Below are positions 8,702 through 18,217 of a stretch of DNA of 47,063 nucleotides, piece after piece. How positions within the stretch are numbered: position 1 is the stretch's first letter; every line of letters starts with the position of its first letter. Source of the DNA: an uncultured Asticcacaulis sp. (lineage in GTDB: Bacteria > Pseudomonadota > Alphaproteobacteria > Caulobacterales > Caulobacteraceae); the NCBI GenBank assembly GCA_936940865.1, contig CAKZJB010000193.1, forward strand, positions 1 to 47,063, in the 5' to 3' direction. Under the pieces are notes generated by a model that saw only the letters and a program-made list of their open reading frames with translations, had not been told where the DNA came from and ran no database searches. The position numbers and the translations under genes were made by a program.

Positions 8702-8786
8702 CGCCGGTTTGCTGAAGGCAAACCGGATGAAATCGAGACCAAATGTCTCGATTTCCGGGCCGAACGCCCGGAGCCATGCGGAGGGC
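8702..8786 (+). repeat. 85-bp structured intergenic repeat, left inverted copy
   Basis: Contains a 9-bp stem (CCGGTTTGC/GCAAACCGG), an 11-bp stem (GAAATCGAGAC/GTCTCGATTTC, loop CAAAT) and a third stem (CCGGGC/GCCCGG), then GAGCCATGCGGAGGG. The reverse complement of 9994-10078 matches it end to end with only about ten differences, mostly in loops. Confidence 0.85.
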
Positions 8787-8898
8787 CGGTGGTGGCGCCT
8801 CCGAACTCTCAAGAAGCACCGAAAAAGAATCCGTCAATATTTAGTTGCAATGCCGACAAAGTTCTAGCTTCAATTGCCCGATTTGGGGAGGCTTCGAA

Positions 8899-9885
8899 TT
8901 GAACAAACCACCTAGCAAGGCACCGCGGAGGAACGGCAGTCAAAAAACAGCGGGGACGGCGCAGCCGAATAGTCTTTCACAAGCCGGCCTCTCTCCCAAA
9001 AAGAAACTCGGTAACGGTAAAAAGCTAAAACTAAGAAATTATATCAACGGATTAAAACGTATCAAAACGGCCGAGTGGATCATGATTGGATTCACAGCAG
9101 TTACTGCGGCGGCTTCATGGGCTGGAGTATGGGTAGCGCACAACCAGTGGAAATCCATGAATGCTCAATTGCAAGAAATGAAAAGCGGCAGCGCTGATAC
9201 TCACAATTTGGCAGTCGCAGCGCAAAATCAAGCTATCGCAATGGACAGGCTCAAAGTCGCCGGGCAGAATCAAGCCGTAGCCGCCTCCCGACAAGCTGAC
9301 GCAACCTTAGCTCTCGCCAATGGCGCTGCCGCCCAGTTGAAAGCGATCACTGCCACTGCTGACGCGGCGAAACAACAAGCAGCGGCGGCCATATTATCAA
9401 GTAAATCAACGGATCGACTAGCGCAATCTGGAGCAAAACAAGTTGAAGCACTTTTCGAAAGCGATAGGCCTTGGGTCGCCATTAGCTTGCCCAATGCCGA
9501 TCCTCCAGTCGTAGGTCAAGATTGGGTGATATCGGCACCGTTTGGTAACGTGGGAAAAAGCGCGGGTTTCGATGTCAGCTGGAATTTTAAAGCCCAAGTC
9601 GTGAATGCCGACGGTCCTTTCGAAGTTTTGAGTCCATGCAGTGAACCATGCTCCCACATTTTTCTTTTGCCAGGCGAAATGCAAAGATTGCCGTACACTA
9701 AACCTGCGGCAGAAATGGATCAAAAATTTATAGATGATCTCCAAAACAAAAAGAAATTTATGATAATACAGACATACGTAGAGTATAAAAGTTCAGATGG
9801 CAGAAAAATGACCTCACAAGGATGCTATTGGTATGCTCCGAAATTAGGATTTACAAGCTGCCGCATTGGAAATAAAGCACAATAA
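8899..9885 (+). CDS. Unknown single-span membrane protein, low-GC, bracketed by inverted repeats
   Basis: A 328-residue protein. I take the TTG at 8899 as start because GGGGAG at 8885-8890 is spaced 8 bp before it; the open frame extends to 8845. A basic, low-complexity N-terminus is followed by one membrane span (EWIMIGFTAVTAAASWAGVWVAH, near residues 53-75). Next is an Ala/Gln/Asn-rich coiled-coil-like stretch with imperfect repeats (AVAAQNQAIAMDRLKVAGQNQAVAASRQADATLALA). The C-terminal domain (ESDRPWVAISLPNADPPVVG, NVGKSAGFDVSWNF, CSEPCSHIFLLPGE) resembles a small beta-sandwich. The base composition is much more AT-rich than the neighbouring genes, which suggests recent acquisition. No function is claimed. 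Confidence 0.72.
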   Translation: MNKPPSKAPRRNGSQKTAGTAQPNSLSQAGLSPKKKLGNGKKLKLRNYINGLKRIKTAEWIMIGFTAVTAAASWAGVWVAHNQWKSMNAQLQEMKSGSADTHNLAVAAQNQAIAMDRLKVAGQNQAVAASRQADATLALANGAAAQLKAITATADAAKQQAAAAILSSKSTDRLAQSGAKQVEALFESDRPWVAISLPNADPPVVGQDWVISAPFGNVGKSAGFDVSWNFKAQVVNADGPFEVLSPCSEPCSHIFLLPGEMQRLPYTKPAAEMDQKFIDDLQNKKKFMIIQTYVEYKSSDGRKMTSQGCYWYAPKLGFTSCRIGNKAQ

Positions 9886-9993
9886 TTATCTGAAAAATCC
9901 GATTTCATTGCGAATAAATAGATACTTCTCCGCCTCCAGGACAAGGCTTTTTATTGAATAAAAAAGGCGTGGGGTCATGGACCCCACACCCCT

Positions 9994-10078
9994 GCCCTCC
10001 GCATGGCTTCGGGCGTTCGTCGCGGAAATCGAGACATTCAGTCTCGATTTCATCCGGTTTGCCCGAGGCAAACCGGCG
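9994..10078 (-). repeat. 85-bp structured intergenic repeat, right inverted copy
   Basis: Read on the minus strand it gives CCGGTTTGCC-tcg-GGCAAACCGG, then GAAATCGAGAC-tgaat-GTCTCGATTTC, then GAAGCCATGCGGAGGG, matching 8702-8786 in inverted orientation. It lies just beyond the 3' end of clpB, between clpB and the low-GC gene. Confidence 0.85.
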
Positions 10079-10082
10079 CTCC

Positions 10083-12659
<2,577 letters not shown>

Positions 12660-12745
12660 AGAACGGTGTCTCCCCGTGACGGCGGAATTCCGAACCCTTT
12701 CGCGGCCCTTTCAGGAAGCGGCCGCATCGGCATCCGGTATGGCGG

Positions 12746-12773
12746 ATATGGTGTGGCATTTCGGATACACAAG
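12746..12773 (-). promoter_or_regulatory. Candidate RpoH (sigma-32) promoter of clpB
   Basis: On the minus strand CTTGTG (12773-12768) and CCATAT (12751-12746) are separated by 16 bp, close to the alphaproteobacterial heat-shock pattern (CTTG ... CCCATAT-like). Transcription would begin near 12739, giving a leader of about 80 nt. Confidence 0.45.
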
Positions 12774-12867
12774 AGGGTTGCGCCGCCTTTTCGCCGCTTT
12801 TTATCTCAGCTTCCGCGGCACAGCAAAAGAACTGGCGCGGGTGCGACAATCTGCTTATAACGGCGCC

Positions 12868-13137
12868 ATGCCCGACAAGATCTTCTATCCGGCTGCCGCC
12901 GTCGTCGCCATCCTGTTGATCGCCTTCAGCCTCGTATGGCCGCAGGGCCAGGGCACGATTTCGCCGCCGCCTTTCGGCCATCGCATCGAGTTGCCCGACT
13001 ATTTCCGCATGGTGCGCGAACGTGCTGCCCGCCAGGCGCACGAAGCGCAGCGCAAGGCCGACGACGCCAGGCGTCAGGCCGCCGCGCAGTCGTCGGCCTC
13101 GGCCTCCAGCGCGTCGATGGCCGACATCAACCGTTGA
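12868..13137 (+). CDS. Small single-span membrane protein
   Basis: An 89-residue protein starting at ATG 12868 (MPDKIFYPAAAVVAILLIAFSLVWPQG). It has one N-terminal hydrophobic span, then PPPFGHRIELPDYFRMVRERAARQAHEAQRKADDARRQAA, a short amphipathic charged helix, and a Ser/Ala-rich tail. The topology could be an uncleaved signal anchor with the charged part outside. Its stop codon overlaps the TTG start of the epimerase gene, so it is the first cistron of a compact operon divergent from clpB. Function unknown. Confidence 0.7.
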   Translation: MPDKIFYPAAAVVAILLIAFSLVWPQGQGTISPPPFGHRIELPDYFRMVRERAARQAHEAQRKADDARRQAAAQSSASASSASMADINR

Positions 13138-13973
13138 CGGATACCGTCCTGATCTTCGGCTATGGCTTTATCGGCAAGGCCTTTGCCGATCTGGCGCGCG
13201 CTGCCGGCCATACGATCATCGCGACCGCCCGCGATCGTGAAAAGCGCGAGACCCTTGAAGCCGAAGGTCTGACGACCGCCGATCCCGGTAATCCGCAAGC
13301 CCTCGCCCAGGCCGTCGCAAACGCTTCGGCCCTTCTGATCACGCCCGCGCCCGGCGACGACGGCTGTCCGGCCTTCGCCGCGCTCGAACCTTATCTGGCG
13401 AAAACGTCCGGCAAATGGCTCGGCTACCTGTCGACGACCGGCGTCTATGGCGACCGCGACGGCGGCTGGGTGTGGGAAGACAGCGCGCTTCTGCCTTCGT
13501 CGACCGAGGGCCGCCGCCGCGTCCTGGCAGAAAGCCAGTGGCGAGGCCTGTCCCGACACAGGGTCAGCACCTTCCGCCTGCCGGGGCTTTACGGCCCTGG
13601 TCGCAACGTCATCGAGCGTCTGCGGGACGGGACGGCGCGGCGCATCCATAAGCCAGGCCATGTCTTTTCCCGGTTGCACCACGACGATTGCGCCACGGCG
13701 CTGCTGGCCGCGATGGAACGGCGAACGGCCGACAGCTTCAACCTGTGCGACGACCGCCCGGCGCCCGCCGACCAGGTATTGATCCACGCGGCAAACCTGA
13801 TCGGTGTAGCCCCGCCGCCCGAAATCGCCTGGGACGACCCGTCTTTAAGTCCCGCCACGCGGCGCTTCTATGCCGACAACAAGCGGGTTTCCAACGCCCG
13901 CGCCAAGGCCGTGCTGGGCTGGCGCCCGCGCTACCCGACCTACGTCGAGGGGCTGGCGGCCCTTCTGTCATGA
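13134..13973 (+). CDS. NAD(P)-dependent epimerase/SDR-like protein (YeeZ type)
   Basis: A 279-residue extended-SDR-like Rossmann protein. TTG 13134 is the likely start, overlapping the preceding stop by 3 bp. The dinucleotide-binding motif is reduced to LIFGYGFIGKAFADLARAAGH (GxGxxG-like) at residues 5-25. LGYLSTTGVYGDRDGGWVWE contains the Thr/Tyr region of NAD-dependent epimerases, and FRLPGLYGPGRNVIERL and HDDCATALLAAM are typical of the family. Together these match bacterial YeeZ-like proteins, whose substrate is not firmly established. The stop overlaps the ATG of the next gene (ATGA). Confidence 0.85.
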   Translation: MTDTVLIFGYGFIGKAFADLARAAGHTIIATARDREKRETLEAEGLTTADPGNPQALAQAVANASALLITPAPGDDGCPAFAALEPYLAKTSGKWLGYLSTTGVYGDRDGGWVWEDSALLPSSTEGRRRVLAESQWRGLSRHRVSTFRLPGLYGPGRNVIERLRDGTARRIHKPGHVFSRLHHDDCATALLAAMERRTADSFNLCDDRPAPADQVLIHAANLIGVAPPPEIAWDDPSLSPATRRFYADNKRVSNARAKAVLGWRPRYPTYVEGLAALLS

Positions 13974-14479
13974 AACTCGCGGCGCTTAATGGCAGCCTGC
14001 GTAAAGGCTCGATCAATGCCGCCCTGATCGAAGCCATCCGGCGGATGGAGATTTTCGAGGTCGAAACGGTCAGCACCGTCCTGCCGCCGTTTACGCCCGA
14101 TCTGGCCGACGACGCGCCGCCGTACGTGCTGGCGTTTCGTGAGCGCCTCAATACGGCGGACGCCATTCTGATCGCCACGCCGGAATACGCCATGGGCATT
14201 CCGGGCATGCTGAAGAACGCCATCGACTGGACGGTCGGCAGTTGCGAATTCGCGCACAAGCCGACCGCGCTGATCACCTGCACGTCGAGCGGCGAGATCG
14301 CCCACCCGGCCCTGCTGGAAGTCTTGCGCGTCCTCGAAGCGCGCGTGACGGAAGATACGGCGCTGCTGCTCAATCACAACCGCGCCAAGGTCCGCCCCGA
14401 CGCCACCTTCGTCACGCCCGAGGCCGAGGCCAGCGTCCGTGACGTGATCGAGGCGTTGCGTCAGCTTTGCACCACCTGA
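13970..14479 (+). CDS. NADPH-dependent FMN reductase family protein
   Basis: A 169-residue flavodoxin-like reductase. LNGSLRKGSINAALIEAI at the N-terminus is the FMN phosphate-binding loop, and ATPEYAMGIPGMLKNAIDWT is the conserved flavin-contact motif (PEYNxSIPGxLKNAIDW in relatives). Such enzymes reduce FMN, quinones or other small electrophiles using NAD(P)H. It overlaps the upstream epimerase by 4 bp (ATGA). Its physiological acceptor is unknown; linkage to the epimerase suggests co-regulation only. Confidence 0.9.
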   Translation: MKLAALNGSLRKGSINAALIEAIRRMEIFEVETVSTVLPPFTPDLADDAPPYVLAFRERLNTADAILIATPEYAMGIPGMLKNAIDWTVGSCEFAHKPTALITCTSSGEIAHPALLEVLRVLEARVTEDTALLLNHNRAKVRPDATFVTPEAEASVRDVIEALRQLCTT

Positions 14480-14495
14480 TCCCGACGACAGCCTG

Positions 14496-14619
14496 CATTC
14501 CCCCTTTCCACCGTAAACGGGGAAGGAATAAATAAAACAATATCAAATAATTCCCTCCCTGCGAAGCGGGGACGGTGGCTCCCCGAAGCCTTGGCGCAGG
14601 GGAGACGGAAAGGGCAATG
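14496..14619. repeat. Nested palindromic intergenic repeat, copy 1
   Basis: Outer ends CATTCCCCCTTTCC and GGAAAGGGCAATG are inverted copies. Inside them ACCGTAAACGGGGAAGGAAT faces a diverged inverted partner (ATTCCCTCCCTGC, then GGGGACGGT). The core ACGGGGAAGGAA is shared with the copy at 34206-34350. It abuts the 3' end of the hydrolase gene. Confidence 0.7.
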
Positions 14620-14621
14620 CG

Positions 14622-15503
14622 TCAGTGACGTTCGGGCTCGGATCGACGTTGAGCTATCAGGTCATCAACCGCCGAACCTTCGCCTTGGTCGTGATCGTGA
14701 GCGTATCGTTGCAAATCTTCCAAAGCTGACGCAGCAACGCCATCTCGCAATTCCGCCACCGTCGCCACCAGCAAATCCAGGTCCTGCGGCCGCGACAGGC
14801 GGTGGTCGCCGTCCTTGATCAGGTCCATGCGCGCATCCTGAGACGTCAGCGCCTCCATCAGCCGCACGCCGTGCCGCCACGGCACGACGTCGTCCTTCAT
14901 GCCGTGGAGAATCCGCACCGGGCCTTCGAAGGCGATCGGCGCGCCCAGTACCGTATGCCTGGCCGCATCGTCGAAAAAGGCCTGCGACATCGGCACGTCG
15001 CGGTCGTAGCCGGGCATCATGTAGACGCCCGAAACCTGCAACTGCCGCCGGTCTTCGGGCGACAGGCCGGGCAACATCAGCGCCGTAACGAAATCGGCCG
15101 CAGGGGCCAGGAAACCTGCCGCCGCGACCTTGCCGGGCCGGGCCTGGATCAGCAGCGACAGCATATGCGCGCCCATGCTGGAGCCGAAGGCCACGACCGG
15201 CCCGTCGGTCAGGCCGTCCACCACCGCCAGTACATTGTCGCGCCAGCGCCCGACGCTGGCCTGTCCGAAATCTCCCCCCGTCTCGCCATGCGCGAAATAG
15301 TCGAAGCACAGAAGGTCCCAGCCGCGGGCCTGCGCTTCCTCCGAAAGGCGCATGACCTTCGATCCCGTCATGTCCGAAAGGAAGCCGCCGAGCCACAGGA
15401 CGGTCGGCCCGGTCCCGCGCACCCACCGGTAAGCGATCCGGTCTCCGTTCGGCGCGTTGAGATAGTCGGCAGGCTCTTGATTTACCGGCGGTATCGTGGT
15501 CAT
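14622..15503 (-). CDS. Alpha/beta hydrolase (ABHD10-like thioesterase/esterase)
   Basis: A 293-residue hydrolase. The fold's strands and catalytic triad are visible: the oxyanion region VLWLGGFLSDMTGSK, the nucleophile elbow AFGSSMGAHM near residue 106, the acid in HGMKDDVVPW, and the His in IKDGDHRLSRPQDLD. CFDYFAHGETGGDF is typical of the ABHD10/palmitoyl-thioesterase-like branch. Cytoplasmic, no signal peptide. Substrate unknown. An alpha/beta hydrolase near infC recurs in alphaproteobacteria. The C-terminal 40 or so residues are poorly conserved and end in an intergenic repeat. Confidence 0.88.
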   Translation of the reverse strand: MTTIPPVNQEPADYLNAPNGDRIAYRWVRGTGPTVLWLGGFLSDMTGSKVMRLSEEAQARGWDLLCFDYFAHGETGGDFGQASVGRWRDNVLAVVDGLTDGPVVAFGSSMGAHMLSLLIQARPGKVAAAGFLAPAADFVTALMLPGLSPEDRRQLQVSGVYMMPGYDRDVPMSQAFFDDAARHTVLGAPIAFEGPVRILHGMKDDVVPWRHGVRLMEALTSQDARMDLIKDGDHRLSRPQDLDLLVATVAELRDGVAASALEDLQRYAHDHDQGEGSAVDDLIAQRRSEPERH

Positions 15504-15548
15504 TCGAAGGTCCCCTGGCGCGTTGGCGCTTCCCCTCTACATGGCCTC

Positions 15549-16730
15549 ATGCCCGACAGCAAACCCTTCACCGCCTGTGTCATGCAGATCGTGCCGGAGC
15601 TCGAAACCGGCGGCGTCGAGCAGACGACGGTCGATGTCGCCGAGGCCGTGGTGCGGGCCGGCGGCCGCTCGATCGTGGTGTCGAAAGGCGGGCGGCTGGA
15701 AGGCCGGCTGCTCAAGGGCGGCTCGACCGTCATAAAGCTGCCGGTGCACAGCAAGAACCCCTTCGTGCAGTGGAAGAATGTCAAGGCGCTGAAGGACCTG
15801 ATCCGCAAGGAAGGCGTCGATATCGTCCACGTCCGCTCACGCGCACCGGCCATGGCGGCCTTCGCGGCGGCGAAGGCGTGCGGCGTGCGCTCGGTCTCGA
15901 CCTATGCCGGCATCTATAACGCCAAATCGCCGCTGAAGCGCTGGTACAACAGCCAGATGACAAAGGGCGACATGGTCATCGCCAATTCGGAGTTCACGCG
16001 CGACCATATCCTGAAGACCTACGACATCCTGCCCGAGCACGTCATCGCCATCCCGCGCGGCATCGACCTGAAGCGCTTCGATCCCGAAGCCTTCGACGTC
16101 AACCGCATCATGACGCTGGAAGAAAAGTGGGGCATCACGCCCGACGACCGCATCCGCTTCCTTTTGGCGGCGCGCCTGACGCGCTGGAAGGGCCAGGCGT
16201 TGATCATCCTGGCGGCGGCCAAGCTGCGCGCCCAAGGCATCGACAATTTCCTGGTGCTGATGGCCGGCGACGACCAGGGCCGCAGCGAATACACCCAGTC
16301 GCTGCTCAAGGCGATCGACGAGAATAACCTGAACGACCACGTAAAGCTGGTCGGACACTGCGCCGACATGCCTTCGGCCTATGCCATGAGCCACTACGCC
16401 CTGGCGCCGTCGATCGAGCCCGAAGCCTTCGGCCGCACCGCCGTCGAGCCCCAGGCCATGCACCGTCCGCCGCTCGCCTCGGCCCACGGCGCGACGGTGG
16501 AAACCGTCATCCCAGGAGAAACCGGCTGGCTGGTGAAGCCGGGCGACGTCGACGCCTGGGCGGACGCGATGAAGACAGCGACAGAGCTGGCGGAAGAGAC
16601 GCGTTTCGCCATGGGCGAAGCCGGCCGCGCCCGTGTAAAAGCGCACTTTTCGCTCGACGTCATGTGCGATCGTACCCTTGATGTTTACAGGGCGCTTCTT
16701 ATCTTGGCTTCGGGCCGCTTCAAGGCGTGA
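15549..16730 (+). CDS. GT4-family glycosyltransferase
   Basis: A 393-residue GT-B-fold enzyme that transfers a sugar from a nucleotide-sugar donor. MQIVPELETGGVEQTTVDVAEAVV opens the acceptor domain. The donor-site motif EPEAFGRTAVE (E-x7-E) is near residue 295, with LTRWKGQALIILAAAKL and GETGWLVKPGD before and after it. The start is ATG 15549; the open frame extends 700 bp further upstream but overlaps the opposite hydrolase gene. It is divergent from that gene with only 45 bp between them. Likely role is lipopolysaccharide or exopolysaccharide synthesis; no cluster adjoins it. Confidence 0.9.
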   Translation: MPDSKPFTACVMQIVPELETGGVEQTTVDVAEAVVRAGGRSIVVSKGGRLEGRLLKGGSTVIKLPVHSKNPFVQWKNVKALKDLIRKEGVDIVHVRSRAPAMAAFAAAKACGVRSVSTYAGIYNAKSPLKRWYNSQMTKGDMVIANSEFTRDHILKTYDILPEHVIAIPRGIDLKRFDPEAFDVNRIMTLEEKWGITPDDRIRFLLAARLTRWKGQALIILAAAKLRAQGIDNFLVLMAGDDQGRSEYTQSLLKAIDENNLNDHVKLVGHCADMPSAYAMSHYALAPSIEPEAFGRTAVEPQAMHRPPLASAHGATVETVIPGETGWLVKPGDVDAWADAMKTATELAEETRFAMGEAGRARVKAHFSLDVMCDRTLDVYRALLILASGRFKA

Positions 16731-16791
16731 TTGCGCCGCGTTCCGAGTATCCGCTTTCCCTAAATTTTAACCGATATCGGGTTATTAAGGA

Positions 16792-16820
16792 TTGATCCGA
16801 AGCCCCGGCGCGGTCATAAT
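16792..16820 (+). promoter_or_regulatory. Sigma-70-type promoter of infC
   Basis: TTGATC (16792-16797) and CATAAT (16815-16820) are separated by exactly 17 bp. Transcription would start near 16827 and give a leader of about 50 nt before the AUU start. Confidence 0.6.
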
Positions 16821-16877
16821 CCCGCCGCGTCGCAAAACGACCCGATTATCGTATCAACAGCCCCAGGAGAACGACCT

Positions 16878-17411
16878 ATTCGTCGCCCGATCCAAGCCCC
16901 GCCTCCCAAAGACGGCCCCCGCATCAACCAGGAAATCAAAGTTCCTCGCGTATTGTTGATTGACCAGAACGGCGAGAAGCAAGGCATAATGCCGACCTCC
17001 GCCGCGCTTGAAGCCGCAGAAGAAGCTGGCCTGGACCTCGTCGAGGTCTCTCCTACGGCAGATCCACCTGTCTGCAAGATCCTCGACTACGGCAAGTTCC
17101 GCTTCCAGGAGCAGAAGAAGAAGGCCGAGGCGCGCAAGAAGCAGAAGGTCGTCGAAATCAAGGAAATCAAGCTTCGCCCGAATATCGACAAGCACGATTA
17201 CGAGGTGAAGACCAAGGCCATGCACCGCTTCTTCGAAGAGGGCGACAAGGTCAAGGTGACGCTCCGTTTCCGCGGCCGTGAAATGGCCCACCCCGAACTC
17301 GGCATGAAGCTGCTGCAGCAGGTCAAGGCCGACTTCGAGCCGACCACCCGGGTCGAATACGAACCCAAGATGGAAGGCAAGCAGATGATCATGATTTTGG
17401 CGCCGAAATAA
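16878..17411 (+). CDS. infC: Translation initiation factor IF-3, AUU start
   Basis: A 177-residue IF-3, which binds the 30S subunit and discriminates against non-canonical start codons. The frame from 16878 reads [21 protein letters not shown] and continues into [18 protein letters not shown]; this N-terminus is required for the family and is lost if the first ATG/TTG (16953) is used. The start codon is ATT, with AGGAG at 16865-16869. AUU starts are known for infC and underlie its autorepression. The linker [25 protein letters not shown] and C-domain follow. It is separated from rpmI-rplT here by about 12 kb. Confidence 0.95.
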   Translation: MRRPIQAPPPKDGPRINQEIKVPRVLLIDQNGEKQGIMPTSAALEAAEEAGLDLVEVSPTADPPVCKILDYGKFRFQEQKKKAEARKKQKVVEIKEIKLRPNIDKHDYEVKTKAMHRFFEEGDKVKVTLRFRGREMAHPELGMKLLQQVKADFEPTTRVEYEPKMEGKQMIMILAPK

Positions 17412-17434
17412 GCGCCGATCACATCGAACCCATG

Positions 17435-17466
17435 AAGGCGGTCCTATGGCCGCCTTTATTGTTTTT
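17435..17466 (+). terminator. Rho-independent terminator of infC
   Basis: Stem AAGGCGGTC / GGCCGCCTT (one G-T pair) with loop CTAT, followed by TATTGTTTTT. Confidence 0.85.
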
Positions 17467-17515
17467 GTGCACGCCGTGTCACACTGTGATATCAAGCGAG
17501 TCATGGACGGTGCCC

Positions 17516-18217
17516 ATGGATGGTGAACGACATCTCCTTATCGTCGACGACGACGACCAGCTTCGCGACCAGATTTCGCGGTACCTCAATGATAACGGTT
17601 ACATCGTCCATATGGCCGCCAATGCCGTGGCCATGGATGCAGCCCTTTCCCGCCACCCTATCGACCTGGTCGTGCTCGACGTCTCCATGCCGGGCGAGAA
17701 CGGTCTGTCGGTCTGCCGCCGCCTCAACATGTCGGGCGGCCCCGCCGTCATCATGGCCAGCGCCGCCGGCGAGGAAACCGACCGCGTCGTCGGCCTCGAA
17801 CTGGGCGCCGACGATTACCTGCCCAAGCCCTTCAGCCCGCGCGAGCTTCTGGCCCGCGTCCGCGCCGTCCTGCGCCGCCGCGACGATATCGGCGGAGGCC
17901 TGCGCCGCGGCCAGGTCTACCGTTTCGCCGAGTTCAGCTTCGATCCGGCGCGCCGCCAGTTGCGCAGCCCGTCGGGCGCCATGATCCTGGTCACGGCCGG
18001 CGAGGCGGCCCTGCTCTCGGCCCTGCTGGCGCAACCACGCATGCCGCTGACGCGCGAAGACCTGAACACGGTCGACGCGCCGGGATCGTCCGGGCGCGGC
18101 GTCGATATCGCCGTCAGCCGCCTGCGCAAGAAGCTGGAAGCTCACGGCGGCGGCGACATCCTGCGCACCCAGCGCGGCCAGGGCTATCTGCTCGATTGCG
18201 TGGTCACGCGAGCATGA
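17516..18217 (+). CDS. OmpR/PhoB-family response regulator
   Basis: A 233-residue two-component regulator. The receiver domain has the acidic pocket LIVDDDDQ, the phospho-acceptor Asp55 in VVLDVSMPGENG, the Ser of MASAAGEE and the Lys of YLPKPFSPREL. A winged-helix DNA-binding domain follows (FDPARRQLRSPSGAMILVTAGEAALLSALL, then DIAVSRLRKKLEAHGG and RTQRGQGYLL). ATG 17516 is chosen because the upstream part lies in the infC terminator. The 3' end overlaps the histidine kinase start by 4 bp (ATGA), so the pair is co-translated. Confidence 0.95.
   Translation: MDGERHLLIVDDDDQLRDQISRYLNDNGYIVHMAANAVAMDAALSRHPIDLVVLDVSMPGENGLSVCRRLNMSGGPAVIMASAAGEETDRVVGLELGADDYLPKPFSPRELLARVRAVLRRRDDIGGGLRRGQVYRFAEFSFDPARRQLRSPSGAMILVTAGEAALLSALLAQPRMPLTREDLNTVDAPGSSGRGVDIAVSRLRKKLEAHGGGDILRTQRGQGYLLDCVVTRA

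Noticed and set aside
16771-16780. CCGATATCGG palindrome as an operator before infC
   Set aside because: A single 10-bp dyad upstream of the predicted -35 is not enough to claim a regulator site.
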